Assembly: GCA_958295885.1 (NCBI GenBank)
Contig: OY282380.1
Coordinates: 868,001 to 932,000 of the forward strand
Source of the DNA: Arenicellales bacterium
Lineage (GTDB): Bacteria > Pseudomonadota > Gammaproteobacteria > Arenicellales > JAJDZL01
Direction of reading: 5' to 3'
DNA length: 64,000 nt
Position numbers and translations under genes: made by a program. Below are positions 38,572-47,591 of the stretch, piece by piece (the first letter of the stretch is position 1; each line of letters begins with the position of its first letter). Below the pieces are notes generated by a model. The model worked only from the letters and a program-made list of their open reading frames with translations, was not told the origin of the DNA and made no database searches.

Positions 38572-39495
38572 TCAGTTCTCCAGCAAAGACTCAGCAGCAT
38601 GTGCTTGGAGGTATTTTTCAACATATTGTCGATATTTTGCATGAATTTCTTTGGTGCGCACACCTCCTCCGCGAGGAAAATCAATGATTTCTCCAACAGA
38701 CAGTTCCAAACAGTAAACAGGCATGACTTCTCGTGTTGAACTGGTTACGAAACACTCTGTCGCTTGTGACAGCTCGTCTACATGGATGTCTCGTTCGATC
38801 ACCTTGGGGCCGCTCTCGGCACAGGCTTTCAGAATTGAAGCTTTGGTTAAACCTTTAAGATTGCCGGTAGCTGGCGTAACTGTTACATCGTCAATAACAA
38901 ACCATACATTGCTGTTTGATGCCTCTGTCACATAACCTTCAGAATTCAAAATCAGGCTTTCGTCGGCGCCACGCTTGCGCGCTTGCATCACTGCCATAAT
39001 GTTATTCAGATAATTCCCGCCCTTGATATTGGGATCAAGTGCATTGACAGGATTTCGATGCACTCTGGGAATCGCCATCGACATCCCCGTTTCGTAATGT
39101 TTCGGATTCCATGTCCGAAGCGGTTCTACAATGATGACGAAGCATGTTTTGGGATGAGTGGTTGGATGTAGATCAATCGGGCCTTGACCTCGAGTAATTT
39201 GATAACGAACGTACACGTCGTCATTTTCGGTAACGCCTGCAGCTTGCACTGTTCGTTTGATTTCGCGGGTAAGCCGCTCCCTGGATTGGGAGATTTTCAT
39301 ATGCACAAGGCGCGCAGAATTTTCAAGTCGATCAAAGTGTTCTGCCATCAAAAATGGAATGCCTCGATAGGTTCGAAACACCTCATACACAGAATCGCCG
39401 TACAAAAATCCACGGTCGGTAACTGGCACCATTGCTTCTTCAGTTGGGGTGATGCGACCATCAATATTGGTCATTCGTCTGATAAGTTGACTCAT
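38572..39495 (-). CDS. D-amino-acid / branched-chain-type aminotransferase (class IV)
   Basis: A 307-residue fold-type IV PLP enzyme. Schiff-base lysine is Lys158 in DPNIKGGNYLNNIMA; VTEASNSNVWFV gives the conserved Glu191, and GDSVYEVFRTYRG the N-terminal substrate loop. The fold includes D-alanine transaminase, BCAT and aminodeoxychorismate lyase. The operon position just before ddlA makes a D-amino-acid transaminase supplying D-Ala or D-Glu the best guess, but the sequence alone does not exclude BCAT. First gene of the minus-strand operon and divergent from dgcN across 146 bases. Confidence 0.8.
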   Translation of the reverse strand: MSQLIRRMTNIDGRITPTEEAMVPVTDRGFLYGDSVYEVFRTYRGIPFLMAEHFDRLENSARLVHMKISQSRERLTREIKRTVQAAGVTENDDVYVRYQITRGQGPIDLHPTTHPKTCFVIIVEPLRTWNPKHYETGMSMAIPRVHRNPVNALDPNIKGGNYLNNIMAVMQARKRGADESLILNSEGYVTEASNSNVWFVIDDVTVTPATGNLKGLTKASILKACAESGPKVIERDIHVDELSQATECFVTSSTREVMPVYCLELSVGEIIDFPRGGGVRTKEIHAKYRQYVEKYLQAHAAESLLEN

Positions 39496-39641
39496 AAAAA
39501 ATAACGCTGAGTAGGAATCTCTAAGGTTGGCACTTGCGTCGAACCGTTCAATATTGAGATTAGATTAAATTTGGAAGAGCTAGAGGGTATAAATATAAAC
39601 AATAAATCACTTAAAGATACACTTTCATTCACGAGTAATCG

Positions 39642-40640
39642 ATGAAACTGCAAAAACCTTATCTGTTATTTGTCGGCGATGCACGCGACGACTTGGCAGC
39701 GAAAACTGCATTTGGCGTTTTGGATTGGAGTAAAGACGACTGTATCGGACAGTTCAAGCTGCCCGGCTGCGCATCGTCTTTGAATCTTCCAGAGTTATCG
39801 ATGGCAGAAGCGGCACAGCAAGGCGCGAAGACAGTTCTGATCGGAGTCGCCGTTCCTGGAGGTCGGATTCCAGAGTCTTGGACTGCACCGATGGTGGAGG
39901 CTCTCAGGCGCGATATGTCCATCGCCAACGGTCTTCACACTCCGTTGGATTCGATTGCAGAAATTCGTGCGGCTGCTGCGTCCAGTGAGGGAGAACTGCT
40001 TGAAATTCGAGAGCCTCCCGAGAATCTGCCTGTCGGAAAAGGCACGTACCGAAGTGGGCATCGACTGCTGACGGTTGGAAGCGATTGTTCGGTAGGAAAA
40101 ATGTACTCCGCATTGGCCATCACAAAAGAGCTGGAGTCCCGAAATATTGAGGTGGATTTTCGAGCCACCGGCCAAACCGGAATCTTCATCGCCGGTTCAG
40201 GAATACCGGTTGATGCGGTCGTGGCCGATTTCATTTCTGGTTCCATTGAGCAGCTGTGTCCGGCTGCGCCGGACTCCCATTGGGATGTAATTGAAGGCCA
40301 AGGCGCGCTTCATCATCCATCATTCGCCGGAGTCAGCTTAGGACTGCTGCACGGTGCGCAACCCGATGCATTGGTCCTGTGTCATGAACCGACAAGAACC
40401 AACATGCGCGGATTACCGAATCAGCCCATGCCAGATCTAAGCGATGTCATGGAGCTGTATCTTGCGTCTGCACGAATCGTTTGCGAAAATACGCGTTTTG
40501 TCGGCATTTCGGTCAATACCAAACATGTTGAAGAATCGAATCGAATCGACTTGCTGGGTCAGTTGGAAAAATGCTACCAACTTCCTGCCGTTGACCCTTT
40601 TGTCACTGGCGTTAAGGAACTGGTAGACCACTTGATCTAA
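39642..40640 (+). CDS. dgcN: DUF1611 protein, D-glutamate N-acetyltransferase DgcN family
   Basis: A 332-residue DUF1611 protein: a Rossmann-like N-terminal domain (1-130) and a P-loop domain with GSDCSVGKM at 146-154. VIEGQGALHHPSFAGVSLGLLHGAQPDALVLCHEPTR follows at about 227-263. In marine Proteobacteria DgcN acetylates D-glutamate, and the enolase-superfamily racemase DgcA then converts N-acetyl-D-Glu to the L form. A dgcA-like gene exists in this window 15 kb away, which supports the assignment. The ATG has only a weak ribosome site. Confidence 0.8.
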   Translation: MKLQKPYLLFVGDARDDLAAKTAFGVLDWSKDDCIGQFKLPGCASSLNLPELSMAEAAQQGAKTVLIGVAVPGGRIPESWTAPMVEALRRDMSIANGLHTPLDSIAEIRAAAASSEGELLEIREPPENLPVGKGTYRSGHRLLTVGSDCSVGKMYSALAITKELESRNIEVDFRATGQTGIFIAGSGIPVDAVVADFISGSIEQLCPAAPDSHWDVIEGQGALHHPSFAGVSLGLLHGAQPDALVLCHEPTRTNMRGLPNQPMPDLSDVMELYLASARIVCENTRFVGISVNTKHVEESNRIDLLGQLEKCYQLPAVDPFVTGVKELVDHLI

Positions 40641-41021
40641 TGGAATCTGACGTATCTGGAAGTCTCCAAAGTTCAACTTTTAGGAATTGATCCCTGTGAA
40701 ATCTTTTAAAGCGTTGATAAATTATTCCCTTAGTATCAGGATATTAAATATTAATTCTGTCTGAACTTGAAATACGGTCTGCGACCTCAATCCTCCCACC
40801 TAAAATTTTGAGTTTTCTCTTGCGAGACATCTCTGTCCATCGATTTTTGTTGATGGTACAATAAATTCACGACATGCAAAGAATTTGAATAGAAATTCAT
40901 CTCATTTTGAGCCAAGAGCCTGCATAAATCAACGATTGATCAAACACTCCAAGGTCGCATCTGCGCAGTCTGAATTAAACGCAGACGAATTCTGGCCTGA
41001 AATTAAGGAGGTTCACACACC
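40641..41021. other. 381-base leader before the DDAH-like gene
   Basis: No gene. It contains a small hairpin CCATC/GATGG near 40,838-40,857 directly before TACAAT, a possible -10, and ends with a perfect ribosome site AAGGAGGT at 41005-41012, nine bases before the ATG. No riboswitch class known to me was recognised. A long untranslated leader with such a strong site suggests high or regulated expression. Confidence 0.4.
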
Positions 41022-41945
41022 ATGTTAAGAAAAACGCCTGCTTCGAAAAAAATCGAAACCAAATTTGCACACGATTATTGGGGCATAGACAACGATTACG
41101 CAACTTTGAGCGATGTCTTGCTTGGACGCCCTGACTTTTTTCGTTGGGTTGAAGCGGGACCTCTTATTGGTCGAACGTTAGCGAATGCAGAGCATACCGG
41201 TGTGAAATTTGACCTTGAGCTGGCTAAGCGTCAGCATGCCCAAATGGTGCACAGCTATGAGGAATACGGTGTCAAGTGCCACTTTCTCGATGCCGATGAA
41301 GTGCTGCACCGAAATTTATTCGCTCGAGACAGTTCTGCAATGACGCCTTGGGGTGCACTGATCAGCCACATGCAATTGAAATGCCGTCGTGCTGATTACG
41401 CAACGGTTATCAAATTCTATCAAGAGAATGCAATTCCAATCTGGAAGTTCGTTACAGCAGGACACTTCGAAGCTGGTGATTTCGTGATATTAAGACCCGG
41501 CTTAGTTCTGATCGGCTACTGTGGCGAACGCTCCGAAAAAGAAGGTGCCGAACAGGTTGCCGCATTTGTTCGCGCTGAAGGCTGGGAAGCGATGGTGGCA
41601 CCAATTTCTAGGGAATTCGTCCACATGGATGGACTGGTTGTGCCACTGGCGGAAAACCTTCTGGTTGCCTGCTGTGATGCAATTGAGCCATGGCTGCTGA
41701 AGTGGTTGACGGACAAAGGCTTTGAATTTGTCGACGTAGACTATTCCGAGGCACGAAATCTGGGCGTCAATCTTATGTCACTTGGAGATTCAAAAGTACT
41801 GGCGATGACCGGTTCAACCAATGCATGCAACAAAATGCGAGCTCTCGGATTTTTAGTCGATGAACTGGACCTTTCCATGTTTACTCTCGGTGGCGGGGGA
41901 ATTCACTGTCTAAGTCAGGCATTGAAACGTCAACGACTCAGCTGA
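41022..41945 (+). CDS. Dimethylarginine dimethylaminohydrolase / arginine-deiminase-like hydrolase (copy 1)
   Basis: A 307-residue guanidino-group-modifying enzyme of the pentein fold. Catalytic features are ARDSSAMTPWGALI (Asp), AGHFEAGDFVIL (Glu in place of LEGGD-type), FVHMDGLVV (His), and the C-terminal GGGGIHCLSQAL with the nucleophile Cys296. Such enzymes hydrolyse methylated arginines, arginine or related guanidines to citrulline-type products, or transfer amidino groups. Which substrate is used cannot be told. A perfect ribosome site AAGGAGGT precedes it. A paralogue lies at 61,016-61,984. Confidence 0.85.
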   Translation: MLRKTPASKKIETKFAHDYWGIDNDYATLSDVLLGRPDFFRWVEAGPLIGRTLANAEHTGVKFDLELAKRQHAQMVHSYEEYGVKCHFLDADEVLHRNLFARDSSAMTPWGALISHMQLKCRRADYATVIKFYQENAIPIWKFVTAGHFEAGDFVILRPGLVLIGYCGERSEKEGAEQVAAFVRAEGWEAMVAPISREFVHMDGLVVPLAENLLVACCDAIEPWLLKWLTDKGFEFVDVDYSEARNLGVNLMSLGDSKVLAMTGSTNACNKMRALGFLVDELDLSMFTLGGGGIHCLSQALKRQRLS

Positions 41946-42886
41946 CTCAGGAAATTTAAATCTCGAGTTCTATGTCTCTATATCGAACCAGGAATCTTTG
42001 ATAGGATTTCCAAGTTTTCTAATAAAACAACGTTACTCACGCTCCAAGGAAAAGCCTGTTGACTCAACTGAGCTTTTCAAAACAATTTTTTACAAATTTA
42101 TCAGCACTCGCCTGGCAGTTTTCAACGGCAAGAAGGAATGAGGCATTGTCGTGTGCTCTATTCCTCTGGATCTACAAAAACAATTTCGAACCCGGACGAT
42201 TCAAAGCGAAGCATATTTCAGTTCATTTTAATCATTCGGCGCGGCGCGGTTCAGCTGGTCACCAATAGTCGTCTCACCGCTGATTGTACAAGCCAAGCAC
42301 AATGGATCATCCGTTCGGTTCGCTTTTTTTGCCATCAGCGACGTTGTGCCGCCGGTCGAATGCAACAGCGCTCGGCCGATAAAGCCCGGATTCCCCCGCG
42401 CTTCTAAGTACGCTGCCTGACGCTTTGATCGCGTAGTGCGTGTAACCTACATCATCCTGTTGCCCTACAGTCATCACCGCAAAACCGTCTTCATAACGAA
42501 TCGGCGAATTGCTTCTACCATCGCCATCTCGTATTCATCGTTCATTTGACCCTGTACATAAGGTTTGACCTTACGCGTCGGCAACAGCACTGCGTCCTGA
42601 CCTTTGCTGTTGCAGTCGGCGCACCCGATACCCGATCCGCCGACAGTTGCGGCATCCTCGACACCAGACCCATTTTTTGTCCTGCCTTGAGCGATGACTC
42701 GACAATTTCGACTTAACTCAAATAGAGGAACGTTTTCTATGGCATGTCTAATCCTATCGTGGCATGGTTCATATTTGGCTCCTTCGTGGGCTGCAACTAT
42801 TTATATCTTATGATTTTTTATAGCATTGCCGAGCTGAGGGACAATCCATTGCACCAAATTGACTGGCAGCGGCGAGTTATTTTTGA
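41946..42886. other. Eroded region with a decayed minus-strand frame
   Basis: No intact gene. On the minus strand about 42,690-42,330 shows gene-like text split over two frames (GSGIGCADCN, DEYEMAMVEAIRRFVMK, then FAVMTVGQQDDVGYTHYAI), suggesting a dead gene I cannot name. The remainder has only short frames. Confidence 0.4.
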
Positions 42887-43258
42887 ACAGCAATTTACTG
42901 TCCGTCTGATGAGTGATGGAGGATTTGGAATGACGATGTCCGAGCTGAGCACAACAGTCTACTAAAGTTTCAATGCCATCACAGCAGTGAAGATAATTAA
43001 TGCCGGGGTGCTGAAACAGCTCGTCAGCGGAATTTTTTCATCGAACGATACATTGGCGCTGATTTCAGCAGCCCGCCGTTTGACAGGCCAGATGAACATT
43101 ATGGGGCGCAGGATATTCACTCGGAATCAGTCACCGAAGCTGAAGAGGAACATTGTGCTGCACTGAAAATCAACCAACCCGCGGTCATTGATGTCGCAGT
43201 TGATCGACAGGCACTATTCATTTTTCGCGGCGATTCACCGCGACGACTGACCAGTGAC
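42887..43258 (+). pseudogene. Remnant of a thiamine-diphosphate enzyme (acetolactate-synthase-like)
   Basis: Two fragments in different frames match the C-terminal part of acetolactate-synthase-type ThDP enzymes. FTVRLMSDGGFGMTMSELSTTV (about 42,890-42,958) is the GDGGF cofactor motif, with Ser for the first Gly. RYIGADFSSPPFDRP...INQPAVIDVAVDRQALFIFRGDS (about 43,043-43,225) is the family end. Frames are broken between them and the N-terminal two thirds is missing. It overlaps no gene and ends just before the permease stop. Confidence 0.6.
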
Positions 43259-43271
43259 TCAGCCGATCAAA

Positions 43272-44822
43272 CTAACGGCTTTTTTGAGGGTCCTTAAATT
43301 TGCCTTGAATGACCCGGTCAATAACGATGGCGCAGAAAAGAATCGCGACACCTGCCAATATTCCCTGCCCCTTGGCGGCATATTGCAAAGCTACCAAAAC
43401 ATCGTAACCAAGACCTTTTGCATCAATCAAAGCCGCAATCACAACCATTGACAGACACATCAAAATTGTCTGATTGACACCAGCCATAATACTGGGCGTT
43501 GCCAATGGAATCTCGATGTTTCGAAGAATTTGGGCATTGGTCGCACCAAAAGCGCGGGCGGCTTCAACCACATCCTGAGGCACCTGCTTCAGTCCAAGCG
43601 TGGTTAGGCGTATGATCGGTGGCAGCCCAAAAATCATAGATGCCAAGATGCCCGGAGGCTTGCCCGTTCCAAAGAAGGCGATGATCGGGATCAGGTAAAC
43701 GAAAGATGGCAGAGTTTGCATCAGGTCGAGAATTGGCCTCGCAACATTGAATGCACGCTGACTCCGCGCAAACCAAACGCCGAGCGGAATGCCGATTACA
43801 ACACAAAGAAAAGACGCTGTGCCCAGCAGTGCGACTGTCGCCATGCTTTTTTGCCAATACCCCAGTACCGCAATATAGATCAGCGCAGCTGCTGTAAAAA
43901 TTGCAACTCGAATGCCGGCGCTGCGATAGGCAAAGATTACGATCACTGCCATCACAACTGGCCATGGCGTACCAACCAGAAGTGTTTCTACCCCATCCAA
44001 AATGGTTCGAATGCTAAGCGACACACCCTTAAATAGAAATGCAAAATTTGTCGACGCCAGATCAAACCAGTAGTCGATCCACGATGCGATTGCCAGGTAA
44101 TAGGTGTTGCCGACTGGAAATTCAGTGATCAGTTCCGACGGTTCGGCGGTGGTGAATCGCAAAAGGGTAACCGTATAAACGAATGCAATAATGATTAGAC
44201 CTAGCAATCCGATTGACCAGTTAAAGCCGGACCGAACAGTCCGATCGCCACGCCACCGGGAGTACAGCCGCTCATAAGCGATATTGGCAATCCATCCCTC
44301 AAATATTTTCAGCAAAACCAGACCCACAATGGCGATAACCAGCAGCCGCGTACCGCCGGCGCGCGCAACCTCACCCTGTGCAATCGCTTTGTCCCTGGCT
44401 TTTGCAAGATTTTCAGCACGCCTTTCTAACGAAGCAACATCTTCTTCATCACCCTTTTCGCGCGCCTCCTGCGCCCGGCCGATCATAGTCTCGTAGTTGG
44501 CCTGCATACGCTCAGCCCGAGCGAAGTTGTCTGAACCGAGTTCGCCCCACAAGCCCAGACCCAGCATTACCAGAAATACCATTTCAAGCAGGGAAAATAC
44601 CCAGAACAATCCCCATAAACCGCGGGCAGTGGCCCAAAGCGGCCCAAATGCAGCCGATCCAAGGTTGAAAGTCCAACAGTATCCACTTTTGGACGACTGG
44701 ATGCGTTTGAACTGCCGTACGTAATAGTTGCCGTTCTGACCGGCGAATTCCCGCACGGAATCGGAGATATCAACCTCTGGAATTGATTCCAGGATCTCAA
44801 CAGTACTAATTGTTTCAGCCAC
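43272..44822 (-). CDS. proW: ProW-type betaine importer permease, second copy
   Basis: A 516-residue inner-membrane protein. The C-terminal half (about 270-510) is a ProW/OpuAB permease with the coupling loop VVEAARAFGATNAQILRNIEIPLATPSIMAGVNQTILM. The N-terminal 230 residues are extra: an acidic start, then GYCWTFNLGSAAFGPLWATARGLWGLFWVF (resembling the DUF2628 membrane motif), a charged coiled coil at about 100-150 and further helices. It is a paralogue of the preceding permease, starts directly at its stop codon, and probably forms a heterodimer with it. Confidence 0.9.
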   Translation of the reverse strand: MAETISTVEILESIPEVDISDSVREFAGQNGNYYVRQFKRIQSSKSGYCWTFNLGSAAFGPLWATARGLWGLFWVFSLLEMVFLVMLGLGLWGELGSDNFARAERMQANYETMIGRAQEAREKGDEEDVASLERRAENLAKARDKAIAQGEVARAGGTRLLVIAIVGLVLLKIFEGWIANIAYERLYSRWRGDRTVRSGFNWSIGLLGLIIIAFVYTVTLLRFTTAEPSELITEFPVGNTYYLAIASWIDYWFDLASTNFAFLFKGVSLSIRTILDGVETLLVGTPWPVVMAVIVIFAYRSAGIRVAIFTAAALIYIAVLGYWQKSMATVALLGTASFLCVVIGIPLGVWFARSQRAFNVARPILDLMQTLPSFVYLIPIIAFFGTGKPPGILASMIFGLPPIIRLTTLGLKQVPQDVVEAARAFGATNAQILRNIEIPLATPSIMAGVNQTILMCLSMVVIAALIDAKGLGYDVLVALQYAAKGQGILAGVAILFCAIVIDRVIQGKFKDPQKSR

Positions 44823-46364
44823 TTACTGATCCTCCTGTCTTTGAAATCTCCCCTGTACGATTCGGTCAAGCATCATCGCACAAAACAGAATTGCAAGTCC
44901 AGCCAGAATGCCCTGACCTTTTGCTACGTATTGCAGTGCCGTCAGCACTTCCTGACCCAGACCCTTCGCACCAATCAGCGAAGCGATCACAACCATAGAC
45001 AGGCTCATCAGAATTGTCTGGTTCACTCCAGTCATAATGGCCGGTGTCGCCAGCGGCAACTCAACGCCTATGAGAATCTTCCATTTGGTCGCACCAAAGG
45101 CGACCGCAGCCTCAATCACCGTTCTAGGCACCTGTCGCAAACCCAGCGCGGTCAATCGCACTACGGGCGGCATCGCAAAAATTATCGTCGCGAGAATGCC
45201 AGGCACTCGGCCGGTTCCGAAAAACGCAATAATCGGAATCAGATACACAAACGGAGGAATCGTCTGCATCAGGTCCAGAATCGGACGCGCCACAGCATAA
45301 GCTCTTTCGCTGCGAGAGAACCATATGCCTAAGGGAATTCCTATGAGAATGCAGAAAAAAGCTGCTGCACCGACCAGTACGATGCTTACCATACTGGCCT
45401 CCCACAGTCCGAGAAATCCGATGTAGAACAAAGATGCCGCGGTAAATATGGCAACGCGAATGCTAGCCACCCTCCAAGCAATAACAACCAGAAAGACTGC
45501 CACGACTGGCCAAGGAGCATCAACAAGCAGCAGTTCAAGAATGTCGAGTACCGATTGAGCTCCGGCGGTGATGCCGTCAAAAACACCTTTTCCAGCATCC
45601 GCGGTACTATCAAACCAGCCTTCCAGCATATTGGCGCTGTTGGTGTAGTAAGACCCGTCCGTCGGGACATCAGTCAGCCAGTCAACCGGGCTGGATACCG
45701 TAAATCGATATAGAGTAAGCGGAACTATGACCGTCAGCAACACCAAGCCAAGCGTCAATCGCTGAACATTAAATCCACTTGCAATCTTATTGTTCAGGCG
45801 CCACGCGGAATATTGCAATTCATACAACCGGTTGGCGTACTTTCCCATGACATATCGCAATACAACAAACAACACGACGCCAACGGTCAGGTATATCCAC
45901 CAAGTATCGGCTGCGGCCTGCGCTTCAAGTATCGCCAACTCAGCTGCCTTGTCCAGGTTCAATGCAATTTCCACAGACGATTGCGCACTCTCATCACCAA
46001 GTGTTCCTGCGAAACCTGCTTCCAACCTCAGATCATGAGCTCGCTGGGACAGCTGTGCGGCTTCTCCCATCTTCTCAGCGCCCAAATCACCCCAGATTCC
46101 TCGTCCAAGCTGAACCAGCGCAACCATTTCTGCGATCGTAAAAAGCCAAAACAGATTCCACAATCCGCGAGCCGCGCACCAAGCCGGGCCGCACAGCATC
46201 GCGGCCTTGTTCCAAGGGTTGGCATTCTCGTCCGATGACTGAATCTGTGACAGCGTTTTTACGTAATAATCGCTGTTTTTACCGGAAAACTCGCGAAACG
46301 ATTCGCTGAGATCGATTTTCGGAATCTCTTCCGTTACATTGATTTCCGTATTTTCTGCCATCAC
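44823..46364 (-). CDS. proW: ProW-type betaine importer permease, first copy
   Basis: A 513-residue permease with the same layout as its downstream paralogue. The acidic N-terminus has FREFSGKNSDYYVKTLSQIQSS, then the GPAWCAARGLWNLFWLF membrane motif and a helical charged segment (about 95-150). The ProW core has VIEAAVAFGATKWKILIGVELPLATPAIMTGVNQTILM near 415-452. It overlaps the ATPase gene by four bases (ATGA). Two different permease genes in a proU-like operon suggest a heterodimeric channel. Quaternary amines such as glycine betaine are the usual cargo. Confidence 0.9.
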   Translation of the reverse strand: MMAENTEINVTEEIPKIDLSESFREFSGKNSDYYVKTLSQIQSSDENANPWNKAAMLCGPAWCAARGLWNLFWLFTIAEMVALVQLGRGIWGDLGAEKMGEAAQLSQRAHDLRLEAGFAGTLGDESAQSSVEIALNLDKAAELAILEAQAAADTWWIYLTVGVVLFVVLRYVMGKYANRLYELQYSAWRLNNKIASGFNVQRLTLGLVLLTVIVPLTLYRFTVSSPVDWLTDVPTDGSYYTNSANMLEGWFDSTADAGKGVFDGITAGAQSVLDILELLLVDAPWPVVAVFLVVIAWRVASIRVAIFTAASLFYIGFLGLWEASMVSIVLVGAAAFFCILIGIPLGIWFSRSERAYAVARPILDLMQTIPPFVYLIPIIAFFGTGRVPGILATIIFAMPPVVRLTALGLRQVPRTVIEAAVAFGATKWKILIGVELPLATPAIMTGVNQTILMSLSMVVIASLIGAKGLGQEVLTALQYVAKGQGILAGLAILFCAMMLDRIVQGRFQRQEDQ

Positions 46365-47419
46365 TTACCGTCCCGAATTCCTTGCAGCAGGCGATCCTTG
46401 GATACAACTCCAACGTCATTGCCACCGTCGTCTGTGGTGACTGTCGGCTGCGTTGTTTTCACGGCGACGTCAATTAGATAATCCAGATCAACATCCTGCG
46501 AGACGCGCGGTGACCGGTTTAAGTCTTCGCCGTCTGCGAGCTGATATTCATTAATCGGCGTTTGAATCGTGTGCGCGAAAACCAGTTTGAGCTTAGAAAT
46601 GTTCTGTACGAAATCACGGACATATTCGTCTGCAGGATTGGTTACGATTTCCTCCGGCGTGCCGATCTGGACGATTCGACCATCTTTCATGATCGCAATA
46701 CGCGTACCCAACCGAATAGCTTCGTCCAGATCGTGCGTAATGAACAGCGTCGTCTTGTGCAACTGGTCCGACAGCGCCATGAACTGATCCTGCAATTGAC
46801 GACGAATCAGCGGGTCCAGGGCGCTGAAGGGTTCGTCCATCAGCAGAACATCCGGATCAGAAGCCAGCGCTCGAGCGAGTCCAACGCGCTGCTGCATTCC
46901 CCCTGAAAGCTCTCTCGGGAAGCGATCTTCGAAACCATCCAGACCAACGAGGGACAATGAGTGTTGAGATACGTCCCAACGCCTTGACTTGGATTCGCCT
47001 CGGATTTCAAGCGGATAGGCGACATTGTCTCGAACTGATCGATGGGGCAGCAATGCCATGTGCTGAAAAACCATTCCAATGCGTTTGGCTCGCATCTCCC
47101 TGAGGGCGGTGGGCGTTAGTTTCATCACATCTTCGCCCAGCAAGTGTACCTCTCCAGAAGTCGGCTCAATCAGCCGGTTAACGTGACGCACTAAGGTCGA
47201 CTTGCCGCTGCCCGACAATCCCATAATACAGAAAATCTCACCTCGGCGTACAGTGAAACTGCAATCCGCGATTCCTACGACAGCATCATAACGCTCCAGG
47301 ACTTCGGCCTTGCCAATGCCTTCGGACTTAACAGCCTTCATGGCTTCTTCGGCACGCGCCCCAAAAATTTTCCAAGCGTTTTTCAGCTCTATTACTACAT
47401 CTTTATCAGTGTCATTCAT
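46361..47419 (-). CDS. proV: Betaine-type ABC importer ATPase (ProV/OpuAA family)
   Basis: About 352 residues from the chosen start MNDTDKDVV. It has the ProV-type N-terminal KNAWKIFGARAEEAM, Walker A GLSGSGKST, Q-loop VFQHMALLPHRSV, signature LSGGMQQR, Walker B VLLMDEPFSALDPLIR and H-loop THDLDEAIRLG. The C-terminal tail is short and lacks an obvious pair of CBS domains, the osmosensing part of many ProV/OpuAA proteins. The frame is open for 20 more codons upstream, but the internal ATG after GCGAG fits the family start. Confidence 0.9.
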   Translation of the reverse strand: MNDTDKDVVIELKNAWKIFGARAEEAMKAVKSEGIGKAEVLERYDAVVGIADCSFTVRRGEIFCIMGLSGSGKSTLVRHVNRLIEPTSGEVHLLGEDVMKLTPTALREMRAKRIGMVFQHMALLPHRSVRDNVAYPLEIRGESKSRRWDVSQHSLSLVGLDGFEDRFPRELSGGMQQRVGLARALASDPDVLLMDEPFSALDPLIRRQLQDQFMALSDQLHKTTLFITHDLDEAIRLGTRIAIMKDGRIVQIGTPEEIVTNPADEYVRDFVQNISKLKLVFAHTIQTPINEYQLADGEDLNRSPRVSQDVDLDYLIDVAVKTTQPTVTTDDGGNDVGVVSKDRLLQGIRDGK

Positions 47420-47591
47420 GACATGCTCGCTATCTGAAATTTCTGACTGCAAGGCGAACCGTACTGACCACCACTGCAAGCCCCGTCAATTCGTTCATTC
47501 GACCAACAATCGTGTAATGTCGAAGTGAATTGCACCGTTCTGCTTCATTAACCATTGATTAAATTGACTGTGTTTGTCGTTGATCTCTCAA

